A stretch of 64,000 bases of DNA from Acetobacter papayae JCM 25143 (GTDB lineage: Bacteria; Pseudomonadota; Alphaproteobacteria; Acetobacterales; Acetobacteraceae). Of this stretch, positions 9,972-20,600 are shown piece by piece. Position 1 is the first letter of the stretch, and each line of letters starts with the position of its first letter. A program made the position numbers and the translations under genes. The DNA is taken from assembly GCF_000613285.1 (NCBI RefSeq), contig NZ_BAIN01000002.1:1-64000 (forward strand), written 5' to 3'. The notes under the pieces were generated by a model that was not told the DNA's origin, searched no databases, and saw only the letters and a program-made list of their open reading frames with translations.

Positions 9972-10069
9972 ACCCAATACTGCCTCCTGCTAAAACTGAC
10001 CGTGACGGTGAAAAGCGTCACGGCTAACAGAGCCATGGCGGCACCACCGGTAAGCGGGAGGGAAGAAGC

Positions 10070-10357
10070 TCACAGCCTAGGCGCGGTGCCGTGGGCTGCG
10101 AGATAAAGGACCCGAGCAGTGTATCGGGTGTTGCGCTGACATTTTGCACGGTGGTCGGTGTCGAAAAATAAAAGATAATAATAGTTAAAATTCTGCTTTA
10201 TTAGTGAGTTGGGCATCCATTTCATATGGATACGATCGAATACCGCAGTCACAGCGTCGGCATCCCCAACGTTACAGTCGTAACCAACCGCCTGTGAAAT
10301 GTCTCTGGCTAGTTCCCGAACCCGCTCCGGCAATGACAGCGGGGTGGCGTTCGACAT
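10070..10357 (-). CDS. Hypothetical protein
   Basis: About 95 aa starting MSNATPLSLPERVREL. A strong AGGGAAGG ribosome site stands just before the ATG at 10357, which is the main argument that it is translated. The first half (LPERVRELARDISQAVGYD) could form an amphipathic helix. The second half, from about NSLIKQNF on, is low-complexity and comes from a more AT-rich stretch, so the gene may be truncated. I do not recognise a family. Confidence 0.4.
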   Translation of the reverse strand: MSNATPLSLPERVRELARDISQAVGYDCNVGDADAVTAVFDRIHMKWMPNSLIKQNFNYYYLLFFDTDHRAKCQRNTRYTARVLYLAAHGTAPRL

Positions 10358-10396
10358 CTGCCTTCCCTGCAATTGAGGCGGCCTCGCCGTAGTCGG

Positions 10397-11284
10397 TTAG
10401 TCGCTAAAGATGACGCCAGCCTTGGCAGCCAGTAATTCAGAGGTAGCAATATAACGCTTGGCATAAGCCTCATTCATGCCTTCGGATGGCTGAATGGCCT
10501 GTGCCTTGCGATTGAAGAATGCTCCGCTTCGCTGATCCAGATCGGGAGAGACCAGCAGGGGCAGAATGCGCGCCGCGTAGTCGTCAGCGCTCGGAGCCAG
10601 CTTGCCGATCAGCCATTCCATGATCCGGTGCTTGAGGCTGTCTGCGCCCATCAGGTTGCTACGAATGCCCGATTTGATCAGGCCAGGATTAAGACCGAAC
10701 ACGTCGAGATCGGGATAGCGATGGGCGGATTCCACGACCAACGCCTCGTTGCCTGCAACCGTATTCATATGGGCCGTCATCACCTTATAGACCCGCTCCG
10801 AATTCAGGTCGTCCGGTGTGCCGAGCTGGCCAGTTCCCGGATATCCCATGAGGAACACGCGTGCCCGTGCCGCACCTTCACCTCGTTGCGTTCCCAGCCG
10901 GGGAGCAAGGTTACGCAGCATCACCAGACGGTTCAGATAGCTGACCGCCATGTCGCGCTCGATCCCCTCGGCCGTCACCTGACGTTTCGGCGCTGCGAAG
11001 ATACCGGTCGTAAAAAGCAGCAGGTCAGCCTGTTCTGCGGGCAATTCCCGTGCCACCCGTTCCGCGTCTTTCAGCAGACTCAGATCAGCCTGCACGAACG
11101 AGATATTGGCAATATCCGCGTCACGGAACGTCTGTCCAACGACGGTTACCTGCGCTCCTCGGCCCGCAAGTGCCCGGCTGATGGCTCGGCCAAGCCCACC
11201 TGTTCCACCAACAACAATGACTTTTCTCCCTTTCAGGGAGCCTGCATCCACATTGTGCCATTTCAGGCTATGATCACGTTTCAT
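10397..11284 (-). CDS. SDR-family (NAD(P)-binding) oxidoreductase
   Basis: 295 aa Rossmann-fold protein. The cofactor loop GGTGGLGRA lies at about 26-34, followed by ADLS (about 70-73), the usual adenine-binding acidic position. The classical YxxxK pair is not evident: the equivalent segment reads MTAHMNTVAGNE. It is therefore either a divergent or an atypical SDR. It faces the TetR gene at 11360 over 75 bp, so repression by that TetR is likely. Substrate unknown. Confidence 0.8.
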   Translation of the reverse strand: MKRDHSLKWHNVDAGSLKGRKVIVVGGTGGLGRAISRALAGRGAQVTVVGQTFRDADIANISFVQADLSLLKDAERVARELPAEQADLLLFTTGIFAAPKRQVTAEGIERDMAVSYLNRLVMLRNLAPRLGTQRGEGAARARVFLMGYPGTGQLGTPDDLNSERVYKVMTAHMNTVAGNEALVVESAHRYPDLDVFGLNPGLIKSGIRSNLMGADSLKHRIMEWLIGKLAPSADDYAARILPLLVSPDLDQRSGAFFNRKAQAIQPSEGMNEAYAKRYIATSELLAAKAGVIFSD

Positions 11285-11359
11285 AATTTGGATACCCCTT
11301 GCTTTCTTTCTGGACAGAAAGATATAGTGCCGGGGTGAATCGTCAAGTCGGAATCAGGA

Positions 11360-11966
11360 ATGAAAATCGGACGCCCAAAAGAAGTCTCGGACGAACACAT
11401 CGTAGCCATTGCCCGTCGCTGCTTTTTAGAACGTGGGGGGAGTATCTCGGCTGCGGACATCGCACGAGAAATCGGTGTCAGTCATACGACCCTTTTCAAC
11501 CGCTTTGGTTCGAAGCAGGGCCTTATGCTGGCAGCGTTGGGCGCGCCAAAGGAAATCCACTGGATTGGAACACTTGAGGCCGGTCCCGATAACCGGCCAA
11601 TTCGGGAGCAGCTTGTCGAGATAGCCTGCACGATTGCAGCTTTTTTCGAAGCCCTGCATGCCGGATTTACGGTGCTTCAGGCCAGTGGCATCGCGACCGA
11701 TGCTTTGTGTTCAGGGGAAGACCCGGAGCAATCGGCGCCTGCGCGCGCCTTCCGGGCCCTGACAGAATGGATCGACCGGGCGCAGGAACAAGGAAAGCTG
11801 GCGCGGTGCGATGCACAGGTGCTTGCCTCAACCTGCTGGGTGTTCTGCATAACCGGGCCTTTTCAAACCGCATCTGCGGCGAACCGGGTTCTGATAAGGC
11901 AACGGACGAGCGTCATGTTGCGACGTAATCACCCTGCTTTGGGACGGGATCAGACCGGTGTCCTAG
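11360..11966 (+). pseudogene. TetR-family regulator, frameshifted twice
   Basis: The N-terminal DNA-binding domain is intact (AADIAREIGVSHTTLFNRFGSKQGLM, about residues 34-59). After ACL/VLAS near 11832 the expected C-terminus continues one frame back as LLGVLHNRAF. Near 11924 it shifts again to VITLLWDGIRPVS with a stop at 11964-11966. Both are single-base losses. The repaired protein is about 200 aa. It lies between a divergent SDR and a downstream Old Yellow Enzyme gene, a common TetR-controlled reductase arrangement. Confidence 0.78.
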
Positions 11967-12029
11967 CAGGCTTTTCCATCAGGCATCGCGTTGCTGAAAG
12001 CGCTCGATGCCGAACAAGGACAGATGACT

Positions 12030-13085
12030 ATGACGGATATCTGGCAGCCGATTACCTTGGGCCGGGCCACTCTGCCCAACCGTTTTGTAATGGCCCCCAT
12101 GACCCGCAGCCGGGCGCAATATGACGGCACACCGGGGCCTCTTGTCGCTGAGTATTATGCTCAACGCGCCAGTGTCGGCCTGATCGTTGCCGAGGGGACT
12201 CAACCGTCCGACGATGGGCAGGGTTATCTGATGACACCGGGCATCTATACCGAGGCCCATATTGCCGGCTGGAAAACGGTGACGTCCGCCGTTCATGCCA
12301 AAGGCGGGCATATCTATATCCAGTTGATGCACGCGGGCCGCATGTCCCATCCGGACAACACCCCGCATCATCGGCAGGGTGTTGCTCCCTCGGCAATCGC
12401 CCCAGGCACGGGTATGTTCACGGTCACCGGCATGCAGGATATTCCCACGCCGCGCGCCTTGAGCATTGAGGAAATCAGCCAGACGGTTCAGGACTTCCGG
12501 CACGCCGCCAAGTGCGCGATCGAAGCCGGAGCAGATGGTGTTGAGATCCATGGTGCCAACGCTTACCTGATTCAACAGTTCTTTGCTCCAAGCGCCAATA
12601 CACGCACCGATGAATATGGCGGATCGATCGAAAGCCGTGCGCGTTTCGCAATCGAGGTCGCCGCAGCTATTGCCGATGAAATCGGAGCCGATCGGACGGC
12701 TATCCGCTTCTCACCGGGCACCAGCCTCTGGGGCATTGATGAAGGCGAGGAGGGGCCGGACCTGTATCGGTATCTGATTGCCGAGCTGGATAAACTCCAT
12801 CTGTCGTATGTTCACATCATGCATCAGGGCAATGAACAGCTTCTGTCCGATATCCGGCAACTCTGGACAGGCAAGCTGATCCTCAACCGTCCCGGTCGAC
12901 CGCGCGAAGAGATCGGGAAAGACGTGGTCAGCGGCCTCTCCGACATGGAAGCCTACGGCCAGATGATTCTCGCAAACCCGGACTTCCTGGCCCGCCTGAA
13001 GGCAGATGCTCCGTTGAACGAGGCGGACCGTAACACGTTCTTTGGCGGAACCGAGAAGGGCTACACCGACTACGCTTCTCTTTAA
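12030..13085 (+). CDS. Old Yellow Enzyme-type alkene reductase (NemA-like)
   Basis: About 351 aa FMN-dependent TIM-barrel reductase that uses NAD(P)H to reduce activated C=C bonds or nitro compounds. Family features are PMTRSRA near the N-terminus, the substrate-binding HGANAYLIQQFF (His/Asn pair), RTDEYGGSIESR, and the C-terminal LILNRPGR phosphate-binding region. The ATG at 12030 sits nine bases after AAGGA; an ATG at 12024 is also in frame. It probably shares control with the preceding TetR, and such pairs often respond to electrophiles. Exact substrate unknown. Confidence 0.9.
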   Translation: MTDIWQPITLGRATLPNRFVMAPMTRSRAQYDGTPGPLVAEYYAQRASVGLIVAEGTQPSDDGQGYLMTPGIYTEAHIAGWKTVTSAVHAKGGHIYIQLMHAGRMSHPDNTPHHRQGVAPSAIAPGTGMFTVTGMQDIPTPRALSIEEISQTVQDFRHAAKCAIEAGADGVEIHGANAYLIQQFFAPSANTRTDEYGGSIESRARFAIEVAAAIADEIGADRTAIRFSPGTSLWGIDEGEEGPDLYRYLIAELDKLHLSYVHIMHQGNEQLLSDIRQLWTGKLILNRPGRPREEIGKDVVSGLSDMEAYGQMILANPDFLARLKADAPLNEADRNTFFGGTEKGYTDYASL

Positions 13086-13100
13086 TTACGAACGGGCATC

Positions 13101-13128
13101 TCTCAATGTCTGATTGTAGACATTGAGA
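13101..13128. terminator. Hairpin after the Old Yellow Enzyme gene
   Basis: TCTCAATGTCT and AGACATTGAGA form a perfect 11-bp stem around a 6-base loop, 16 bases after the stop. There is no T tract, so it may be a weak or Rho-assisted terminator, or protect the mRNA 3' end. Confidence 0.5.
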
Positions 13129-13356
13129 GACCCAAAACCAACATTCCGCCTGCCACCTGATCTCCCAGTCAACTTGGTGCTACAAGAGCAGGCTGGCTGT
13201 AGGCACCATCATTCAGTAACCGTAAAATGCAGAACGACTTCAAGCGTGATACCGTGTGGACGGGCCGCCTCGGCCGGAGGTCATGCGCAGCACAGCCCGA
13301 AGGTCAGACACCCGTGCTTCGGAGCACCAGCCTGATAAGGCTTCGCGCTGCAGACC

Positions 13357-14256
13357 TCACGCGCTCCGAAGGAGCTTTGAGCCGATAATTTCCACCACCC
13401 AGTCGATGAAGACACGCACACGCGGAGAAAGCTGCCTGTTGCTCGGGTAGAGCACTGAGAGCGGCGTGGGTGTCGGTGGAAAATCGGTTAGAACCTCAAT
13501 CAAACTACCATTCGCGAGATCATCAATGAAGCGGTAACGTGGAGCCTGCACGAGCCCGAATCCTTGCCGCGCGGCCGTGGCACTGGTTTCAGCGCCACCG
13601 ACCAACAGCCGCGTCGGCAGCGTCACCTCTATCACCTCGTCTCCGCGGGTGAACTCCAGCGGCAGGGGATGGCCTGTGCGCGACGATACGAAACCGATCA
13701 TCTGGTGGCCTTCAAGGTCCTCCGGTGTCGCGGGCATGCCATGCCGTGCCAGATAGTCCGGGCTGGCTACGGTGACTTCTTTCATCACCCCCAGAGGCTT
13801 GGCTACCATGTCGCTGTCGGCAAGAGGGCCAGCCCGCACGACGCAATCAACACCCTCACGGACCAGATCGACAAACCGTTCGCCCTCTCCGAGATGGACG
13901 GTCAGGGCAGGGTGCCGTGCGAGAAATTCGGGTAGTGCTGGCAGTATGATGGTACGCGCGAGGTAGCCAACGACGTCCACGCGTAAAATGCCGGAAACAG
14001 TGCCTGCCGCCCCACGATCCGCGTCCTCGAGATCGGCCAGGATCGCGACACAGCGCTGATAATAGGCGGCTCCTTCCACCGTGGGCCGGACGTGCCGGGT
14101 CGTACGTTGCAGCAACCGGGTGCCAAGCCTGTTCTCCAGCGCCTTGATCGCAGCGGTCGCGACAGGCCGTGAAACACCACAGGCGGCGGCTGCAGCACTG
14201 AAGCTGCCGCGATCAACAATGCGGATAAAAAGATCGAGCGTGGCAAGCCTGTCCAT
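13357..14256 (-). CDS. LysR-family transcriptional regulator
   Basis: 299 aa. The helix-turn-helix covers residues 1-60 (LFIRIVDRGSFSAAAAACGVSRPVATAAIKALE). A substrate-binding domain of the AaeR/DsdC-like type follows (GVDCVVRAGPL, SRTGHPLPLEF). It is divergent from the SDR at 14358 with about 100 bp between them, so that gene is its probable target. Effector unknown. Confidence 0.88.
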   Translation of the reverse strand: MDRLATLDLFIRIVDRGSFSAAAAACGVSRPVATAAIKALENRLGTRLLQRTTRHVRPTVEGAAYYQRCVAILADLEDADRGAAGTVSGILRVDVVGYLARTIILPALPEFLARHPALTVHLGEGERFVDLVREGVDCVVRAGPLADSDMVAKPLGVMKEVTVASPDYLARHGMPATPEDLEGHQMIGFVSSRTGHPLPLEFTRGDEVIEVTLPTRLLVGGAETSATAARQGFGLVQAPRYRFIDDLANGSLIEVLTDFPPTPTPLSVLYPSNRQLSPRVRVFIDWVVEIIGSKLLRSA

Positions 14257-14357
14257 GGGATTGTTCCATGACGCAAAAAAATGCTTTCGGGAAGGATGAT
14301 CTTATCGAACGGGCGATGGGGTGAGCAATATGGGCTTCCCACCAAACGGAGAGTCCC

Positions 14358-15119
14358 ATGACTGAAGTCAAAAAAATTGCCCTCATCACCGGCGGTAGCC
14401 GAGGTCTCGGGCGTTCGACGGTCGAGGCGCTTGCCCGACGCGGTGTTTCATCGATCTTCACCTATCACGCCAACAGGGCTGCTGCTGACGCGGTTGTCGC
14501 CAGTGTCGAACGCAGCGGAGCCCGCGCTGTGGCCCTGCAACTAGACACAGGTGATGCGCACACGTTTCCGGCCATTGCCAATGAGATTCAACGCGTGTTA
14601 GGCGACTGGGGTGCTGAGCGTTTTGACTACCTCATTAACATGGCAGGTACGTCGCATAGCGGTCTGTTTGGCGAGGTAACGGAGGAGGACTTTGACGCTG
14701 CTTATCGTGTTCACGTCAAAGGTCCGTTCTTCCTGACGCAGGCGTTGCTACCATTGATCGCGGATGGCGGTCGGATCGTGAATATCTCGTCCGGGCTGAC
14801 CCGTTTCTCTTACCCCGGCCGGATCGCCTATGCCTCCATGAAAGGGGCGGTGGAAGTCATGACACGTTATATGGCCAAGGAACTCGGCCCACGCCATATT
14901 GCTGTCAATACAGTTGCACCCGGCGCTATCCAGACGGATTTTTCAGGCGGCGTAGTGCGGGACAATCTGGATGTGGCCCGGCATATTGCGGAAGCAACCG
15001 CACTTGGGCGTCCGGGGTTGCCGGATGATATCGGCCCGATGATCGCCTCGCTGCTGTCTGAGGACAATCGCTGGGTTAATGCACAACGGATCGAGGTCTC
15101 CGGTGGTCAGGCTATTTGA
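14358..15119 (+). CDS. SDR-family oxidoreductase
   Basis: 253 aa classical short-chain dehydrogenase/reductase. It has TGGSRGLG (11-18), NMAG (94-97), catalytic Ser in ISSG (about 143-146) and YASMK (Tyr158/Lys162). The C-terminal NRWVNAQRIEVSGGQ is typical of NADP-type SDRs. LysR gene at 14256 is divergent. Substrate cannot be read from sequence. Downstream to 15285 I see no further gene. Confidence 0.9.
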   Translation: MTEVKKIALITGGSRGLGRSTVEALARRGVSSIFTYHANRAAADAVVASVERSGARAVALQLDTGDAHTFPAIANEIQRVLGDWGAERFDYLINMAGTSHSGLFGEVTEEDFDAAYRVHVKGPFFLTQALLPLIADGGRIVNISSGLTRFSYPGRIAYASMKGAVEVMTRYMAKELGPRHIAVNTVAPGAIQTDFSGGVVRDNLDVARHIAEATALGRPGLPDDIGPMIASLLSEDNRWVNAQRIEVSGGQAI

Positions 15120-15285
15120 GTGCGAGCGGGCGTCTGTCATAAACAGGTAACAGGCTGAGCAGATGCTTCTCGATATTGTGGTCGCGGCTGCGTTGTAGGG
15201 CTTTCCGTAGTCGGAACATTAGTGGATGAGCAGTAATGTCGTGACCGGCGATGGGGACTGCTGTTATGGCAGGCGTGCCGATTAT

Positions 15286-16275
15286 TTAGAGTGCTTGCGG
15301 CAGTTGTTCTGTGAGTCGCTCCCAGTTCCCATGCGCGAATGCCCGCCTTTCGGACTCATCTAGACCGCAATTTTCGAGAAAGCGCCGTGCATCGCCACCG
15401 GGACGGTATTGGTACGGATAGTCGGTGGAGAACAGCAGCCTGTCCCGACCGACAATCCGTGCCGCCTGTTCCAAATAATGCGGCAGGAACAGTCCGCTCG
15501 CCGTGACATACAGGTTGCGCCGGAAATACGTCGCCATGGAATGGGTCAGCCCGGACACGCGATCCATGTTGGCGATACGCTCTGCATAGAACAGGATCAA
15601 TTCGCCCCAGTGGCCCAGAATAATCTGGAGGTCCGGGAAACGATTAAAATGGCCCGCGAGTACGAGGCGCAGGAACTGAATGCCAGCATCGTAATGCCAG
15701 CCGAGACCGAAACAGGAAAACGCGGCGTCCACCTGCGGGCTGAACCCGGAATAATAGGCATCCCGGACGGTCTTCTCTGGCGCTCTGGGATGAAGCAGGA
15801 TCGGGGCTTTCAACGTTGCAGCGCTTTGAAAGATCGGGAGGAAATCAGTGTGGTCCAGGTTACGGTGGCCCACGCGCCCGCACAGCATTGTTCCCTTGAA
15901 GCCGAGCGTTCTGACGCAGCGTTCGAGTTCAAGGGCGGCTTCGTCGGGCATCGCAACCGGCAGCGTCGCCAGCGCCTGAAAGCGATCCGGGTGGCGCGCG
16001 ACCGCTTCTGCCACGGCGTCATTCGCGCGGCGCGCCAGATCGATACTGTTCGGTCCAAGATCGTGCAAGGACGGTGTGGTGAGTGACAGGACCTGCATAT
16101 CCAGCCCTGTTTCGTCCATGAGTGCCAACCGTTCTTCGGCAATATCCGTCAGCCGCTTTTCAAGCGGGCCGCCATGGAATGCGACGCTCGGATCAGCGGC
16201 TTCCAGGCCAATAGCGAACCAAGCCTCTTTCACCTCGGTTGTCAGGAAATGCTCTTCGATACCGATCAGCTTCAT
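15286..16275 (-). CDS. Amidohydrolase family 2 protein (ACMSD/resorcylate decarboxylase-like)
   Basis: 329 aa metal-dependent TIM barrel. Putative metal ligands are in IEEHF (residues 6-10), ILLHPRAP (His, mid-protein) and FSTDYPY (Asp, near the C-terminus); ILGHWGE supplies a second catalytic His. The IEEHF start is shared with gamma-resorcylate and related aromatic acid decarboxylases, so a non-oxidative decarboxylase is more likely than a hydrolase. It is divergent from the LysR gene at 16436, its probable activator. Confidence 0.85.
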   Translation of the reverse strand: MKLIGIEEHFLTTEVKEAWFAIGLEAADPSVAFHGGPLEKRLTDIAEERLALMDETGLDMQVLSLTTPSLHDLGPNSIDLARRANDAVAEAVARHPDRFQALATLPVAMPDEAALELERCVRTLGFKGTMLCGRVGHRNLDHTDFLPIFQSAATLKAPILLHPRAPEKTVRDAYYSGFSPQVDAAFSCFGLGWHYDAGIQFLRLVLAGHFNRFPDLQIILGHWGELILFYAERIANMDRVSGLTHSMATYFRRNLYVTASGLFLPHYLEQAARIVGRDRLLFSTDYPYQYRPGGDARRFLENCGLDESERRAFAHGNWERLTEQLPQAL

Positions 16276-16435
16276 AGAATAGCTCCTGTCTGCAGGCTCC
16301 TGTCATGATTGACATTCCTGCTTCCATGTCAGCGAAAATAGGAGAGGAGCCAAGGAAGGCGCCAGACGCACACAGATCAAAGTATTATTGCATCTAACGC
16401 TATCTGTTGTTTTTCATTGTTGATAGGCTCATCGG

Positions 16436-17386
16436 ATGGAAAACTTGGATCTCAACCTTCTGACGGCGCTGGATGTACTACTCGACGAAGCCAGTGTGAC
16501 CGGTGCTGCCCACCGACTTGGGCTCAGCACGTCCGCGATGAGCCGCACGCTGGCGCGGCTCCGCTCAGTCACCAATGATCCATTACTGGTGCGGGCAGGC
16601 CGACATCTCGTGCCGACCCCTTATGCAACGGATATTCGTGAGCACGTCCATACCCTGACCCGTGACGTGCAGGCCGTGCTACGCCCGCGGCATCGGGAGC
16701 TGGATTTGAAAACGCTGGATCGGACATTCGTTCTTCGCGCCAATGAAGGCTTTCTGAATGTTGTTTCAGCCCCTTTGGTGACGGCTATTTTGAACGAAGC
16801 ACCACGGGTTCACCTAAGGTTTATGCCCAAAACTGATAAGGATGCGTTACCACTGCGAGAGGGGCGGATCGATCTGGAAATTGGTGTCCGGGGCGTGTCG
16901 GCACCAGAGATCCGAAGTCGGCTCCTGTTCCGGGATACGTTCGTAGGCGTGGCGCGTATCGACCATTCTCTTTTTGCAGATGGAGATATCAGCATAGCGC
17001 GCTACGCCGCATGCCGTCATGTCGCGGCCTCACGACGTGGGACATTCAGGGGGCCGGTTGATGATGCACTGGAGCAACTGGGATACCAGCGCACCGTGTC
17101 GGTCGTCGTGCCTGGATTTCCGGATGCGCTCGAGATCGTGCGGCAATCGGATATGGTGACGCATGTTCCGCGATCGTGTCTCGCGAACCTCGCTCATGAT
17201 CTCGCAAGGGGATCGAACCTGAGACTGTTCGAACTTCCTGTAAAAACATCTGAAATCGCTATAGCCTCCATGTGGCATCCCAGAATGGATGCTGACCCTG
17301 CGCATCGTTGGCTTCGTGATACGGTGCAGGCAGTTTGTCGGAGGCTTTTTGCTTGCTACGATGTCTGCTTTTGGAAAAGTACTTGA
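16436..17386 (+). CDS. LysR-family regulator, NodD-like subgroup
   Basis: 316 aa. The first 60 residues (LDLNLLTALDVLLDEASVTGAAHRLGLSTSAMSRTLARLR) are the NodD/PnbR-type helix-turn-helix, which often responds to aromatic ligands. Its divergent neighbour is an ACMSD-like decarboxylase, which fits an aromatic acid effector. The last dozen residues (FACYDVCFWKST) run into IS5-derived DNA that starts at about 17402, so the natural C-terminus may have been altered. Confidence 0.85.
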   Translation: MENLDLNLLTALDVLLDEASVTGAAHRLGLSTSAMSRTLARLRSVTNDPLLVRAGRHLVPTPYATDIREHVHTLTRDVQAVLRPRHRELDLKTLDRTFVLRANEGFLNVVSAPLVTAILNEAPRVHLRFMPKTDKDALPLREGRIDLEIGVRGVSAPEIRSRLLFRDTFVGVARIDHSLFADGDISIARYAACRHVAASRRGTFRGPVDDALEQLGYQRTVSVVVPGFPDALEIVRQSDMVTHVPRSCLANLAHDLARGSNLRLFELPVKTSEIAIASMWHPRMDADPAHRWLRDTVQAVCRRLFACYDVCFWKST

Positions 17387-17401
17387 TGGTTTTGAACGTC
17401 C

Positions 17402-17482
17402 TCTATGCGGATCGGTCTGGCCAATATCGTCTACAATATGCGCTGCTTCCTCTTTCTCAAGAGGTTGAAGGCGAGCGCGTAG
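17402..17482 (+). mobile_element. IS5-family transposase C-terminal scrap
   Basis: Twenty-six codons read SMRIGLANIVYNMRCFLFLK followed by RLKASA and a stop. This matches the well-known C-terminal end of one IS5 transposase group. Nothing of the rest of the transposase is present here. The remnant lies directly behind the LysR gene. Confidence 0.7.
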
Positions 17483-17663
17483 CCTTTTGTACTCTCCGGC
17501 CTGATCAAAACGCAGATCGAAAGCCACCTTGGGCACCTGTAATCAGCACGCCACAACCCTGAAATCACGAGCCAAGCGCATCAACCAACGGTTCTTCGAT
17601 CCTTCCATTGAGAGAGCCTGATCCGAAAGAGGCACTCCCCTCTCGGATCTATGCTTCCTTTTC

Positions 17664-20600
17664 TTAGAACTGGAAACGTGCCTGTGCTCTGGCTCCACTA
17701 TCAACGGAATGATTTCCGTACTGCCCCATATAAGACAGACCTACATCAACCCTGTCGGTCAGTTTTACGGTTAGCCCTGCGTCAACAACTGCTGCATTGA
17801 CGGACAGCGGGACCCCGGCAATGTCCATGTTGCCACCACTAGAAAGCTGGAACATTTCATGAGCCGTTGGTGTGGACAGGCCAAACGCATGCCGGTAACC
17901 CAGAGAGCCATGGGGGATCAGAGTATAATCTCCAACATGGAACAACGAAGACCCTTTAATCCCGAATGTCGAGAACGTAACCCCCGTATCCACTCCCCGA
18001 CCATGCAGAGCCGCTTGCCCTCCCGTCTCGTCGTATTTATTGGTCTGCTGGTTAACGTAAGCGATATTACCAAACGGTTCGACCATGCCGTGACCAATAT
18101 GAAACTTGTAACCTAGTTCGCCAAATGCCTGCGCTGTACCGCCCAGGTAATTGCTCGAGAGACGGTCACTATAATTAACAAACCCGACATTGCGTTGAAT
18201 GCTCAGCATGTTCCAGGTATAGGCCACCCCCAGCCGCAGGTTAAGGCCACCCCAATGCGTGCCAGCATACCCGCCCACAGTCACATCGTTACTATGCCCG
18301 GATGAGCCACGGCCGCTGCCCACATCAAACATGGAGCGTCCATAGCCAACCATTCCACCAACGCGCCACGTCTCCGCCACGGGCGTATCTATCCCCATGA
18401 TGAAGCCAGCCGTGGAGTGGTTCATACCTGCCGCATTGCCATCGCCTGTATTATGGCCAAGGCTACCATATGCAGCCCCCCAGATCACAGGCTGATCAGC
18501 AAGACACCCCGTATTCCTGCGTCCGGTTTTAAGGGATGCCGTATGCAGGTTGAATCAACAATACTTCCATCGCAGTCAGCGGTATCCAGCCTGTCCAGAG
18601 CAGCTTGCCTTACATAAAAGCTGTCCTGAATCAGTGCTGTCCGGGCGGAGGCATGCACTTCACCAGACAGGCTGTTCAACGCGGAGCGCGCCTGATCCGT
18701 TGTCAGGCTATCCAACGCAAGCGCCACAGTGCTGTTGGAGGCGGACGTCGCGAGTGCAACTGCCGTTTCATACTGGTTTCGGGTTTCTGCTACGCTCGAA
18801 TAACTCAACGTGTTACGTCGCAAAACCACATCCACAGAGTCCGCAGAATAAAGCAGTTCAGGGGTGAGGAATACATAAGGCGAAGTCAGGCTTGAAAACT
18901 GTCCACTCACACCTCCCGCAGCCGTCAGCAGACGATAAACCTGCCCTGATTCGACTTCACCAGACAAGGCAGCAAAAGAAACATCGCCACCTTCTAGTTT
19001 AGCCGCTCCTGTTACGGACACCAGATCGCTCGCCATGTTATTCAATGTTACGCCTTGAATAGTGAGTGTAGAAAGCGCCTGATCTGCCTTTGCATTCGCA
19101 ATATACTCTGCTCCCTCTTCTACCGTAAGGTTCCCATTGACTGTCAGAGTGCCAATAGTGCTCGATGTTCCTGGGGAAATAACAGAGCCGGATTCAAGCA
19201 CCGTAGTGCCGACCTCACCACCTCCCTGAACTGTTGCTCCGGTTTGTAGATTGACTGTTGAATTGGAAATTGTTCCCAAAACATCCAGAAGACCATCCTG
19301 CACCGTGATGGAGCCCGTATAATCACTGGAACCCGACAATATAACCGCTGAATTTTTAACAGAAATACTGCCGTTACCGGTTATGGAGCCGCTCAGGGTC
19401 GATGTGCCATGCGTAACATTTAATGTACCCGCATTTTCTATGTTAGCGTCGATACTATTGGTGCCCGATACATTCAAAGTGCCTGCATTATCGATATTAC
19501 CGCTCCCTGTCAGGGTCGCATCAGACAGGTTTAAGGTGGCATTGTTAGTAAGCTGCGCACCAGACAGGTTCACGGCAGCACTTGTGACATCTATTGTGCC
19601 AGAATTAGCTATAACAGAGTCGATACTATCGGTGCCTGATACATTCAGGGTACCCGCATTATCGACCGTGCCATTCCCTGTCAGGGTCGCATCAGACAGG
19701 TTTAGGGTGGCATTGTTAGTAAGCTGCGCACCAGACAGGTTCACGGCAGCACTTGTGACATCTATTGTGCCAGAATTAGCTATAACAGAGTCGATACTAT
19801 CAGTGCCTGATACATTCAGGGTGCCTGCATTATCGATCGTGCCATTTCCTGTCAGGGTCGCATCAGACAGGTTTAGGGTGGCATTGTTAGTAAGCTGCGC
19901 ACCAGACAGGTTCACGGCTGCACTTGTGATATTTATTGTGCCAGAATTCGCTATAATAGAGTCGATGCTATCAGTGCCTGATATAATCAGGGTGCCTGCA
20001 TTATCGACCGTGCCATTCCCTGTCAGGATCGCATCAGACAGGTTTAGGGTCTCATTGTTAATAACATGCGAGCCACTAAGGCTCACATGGCCGCTCACAT
20101 CAGCAACACCATCGTTTGTAAATGTTATATTCTCTGCTGTGGTAACCCCATCTGCAGTGCATCCACGGCTGACTGAACAATCTCCGATAACCATATGGGA
20201 GTTTGCCCCTGCTATCAGGGTCGAACCCGACAGGTTATCTCCATACATTTCGGTGAAACCATAGTTTTCTATATCGGTATTTTTAGCAATATTCTGTATC
20301 AAAATCATTGTGGACGATGAATCTGTCGTTGATCCGTTAATAAAACTCCCTCCATCCATAGAGTTGTTTTTCATATACATATAGCCGCCATCTGCGTTGG
20401 TTATGGTGCCCCCAGATAACGTATTGTTTTCTGCTTCCATGGTTGCAGATATATTGTGCATATCTAAGCCTGACACTGTATTATTCAGCATTGTCACGCT
20501 AGAGCCGCTCTCATTAGTCAGGCTTGTGTTGGTTGTTTCACTTGTATCAATAGTCATTTTTGAATTGTTCTGATTGAATAGTGTAGCATTATCTGCAGTG

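Noticed and set aside
19505-20060. Tandem repeats as a possible CRISPR array
   Set aside because: Units are 171 bp, contiguous and coding; there are no short repeats separated by unique spacers.
19383-20264. Long plus-strand open frame with repeated VPEL/SIVPF motifs opposite the autotransporter
   Set aside because: It is the antisense of the 171-bp coding repeat; the periodicity comes from the passenger gene, and no ribosome site or family match exists.
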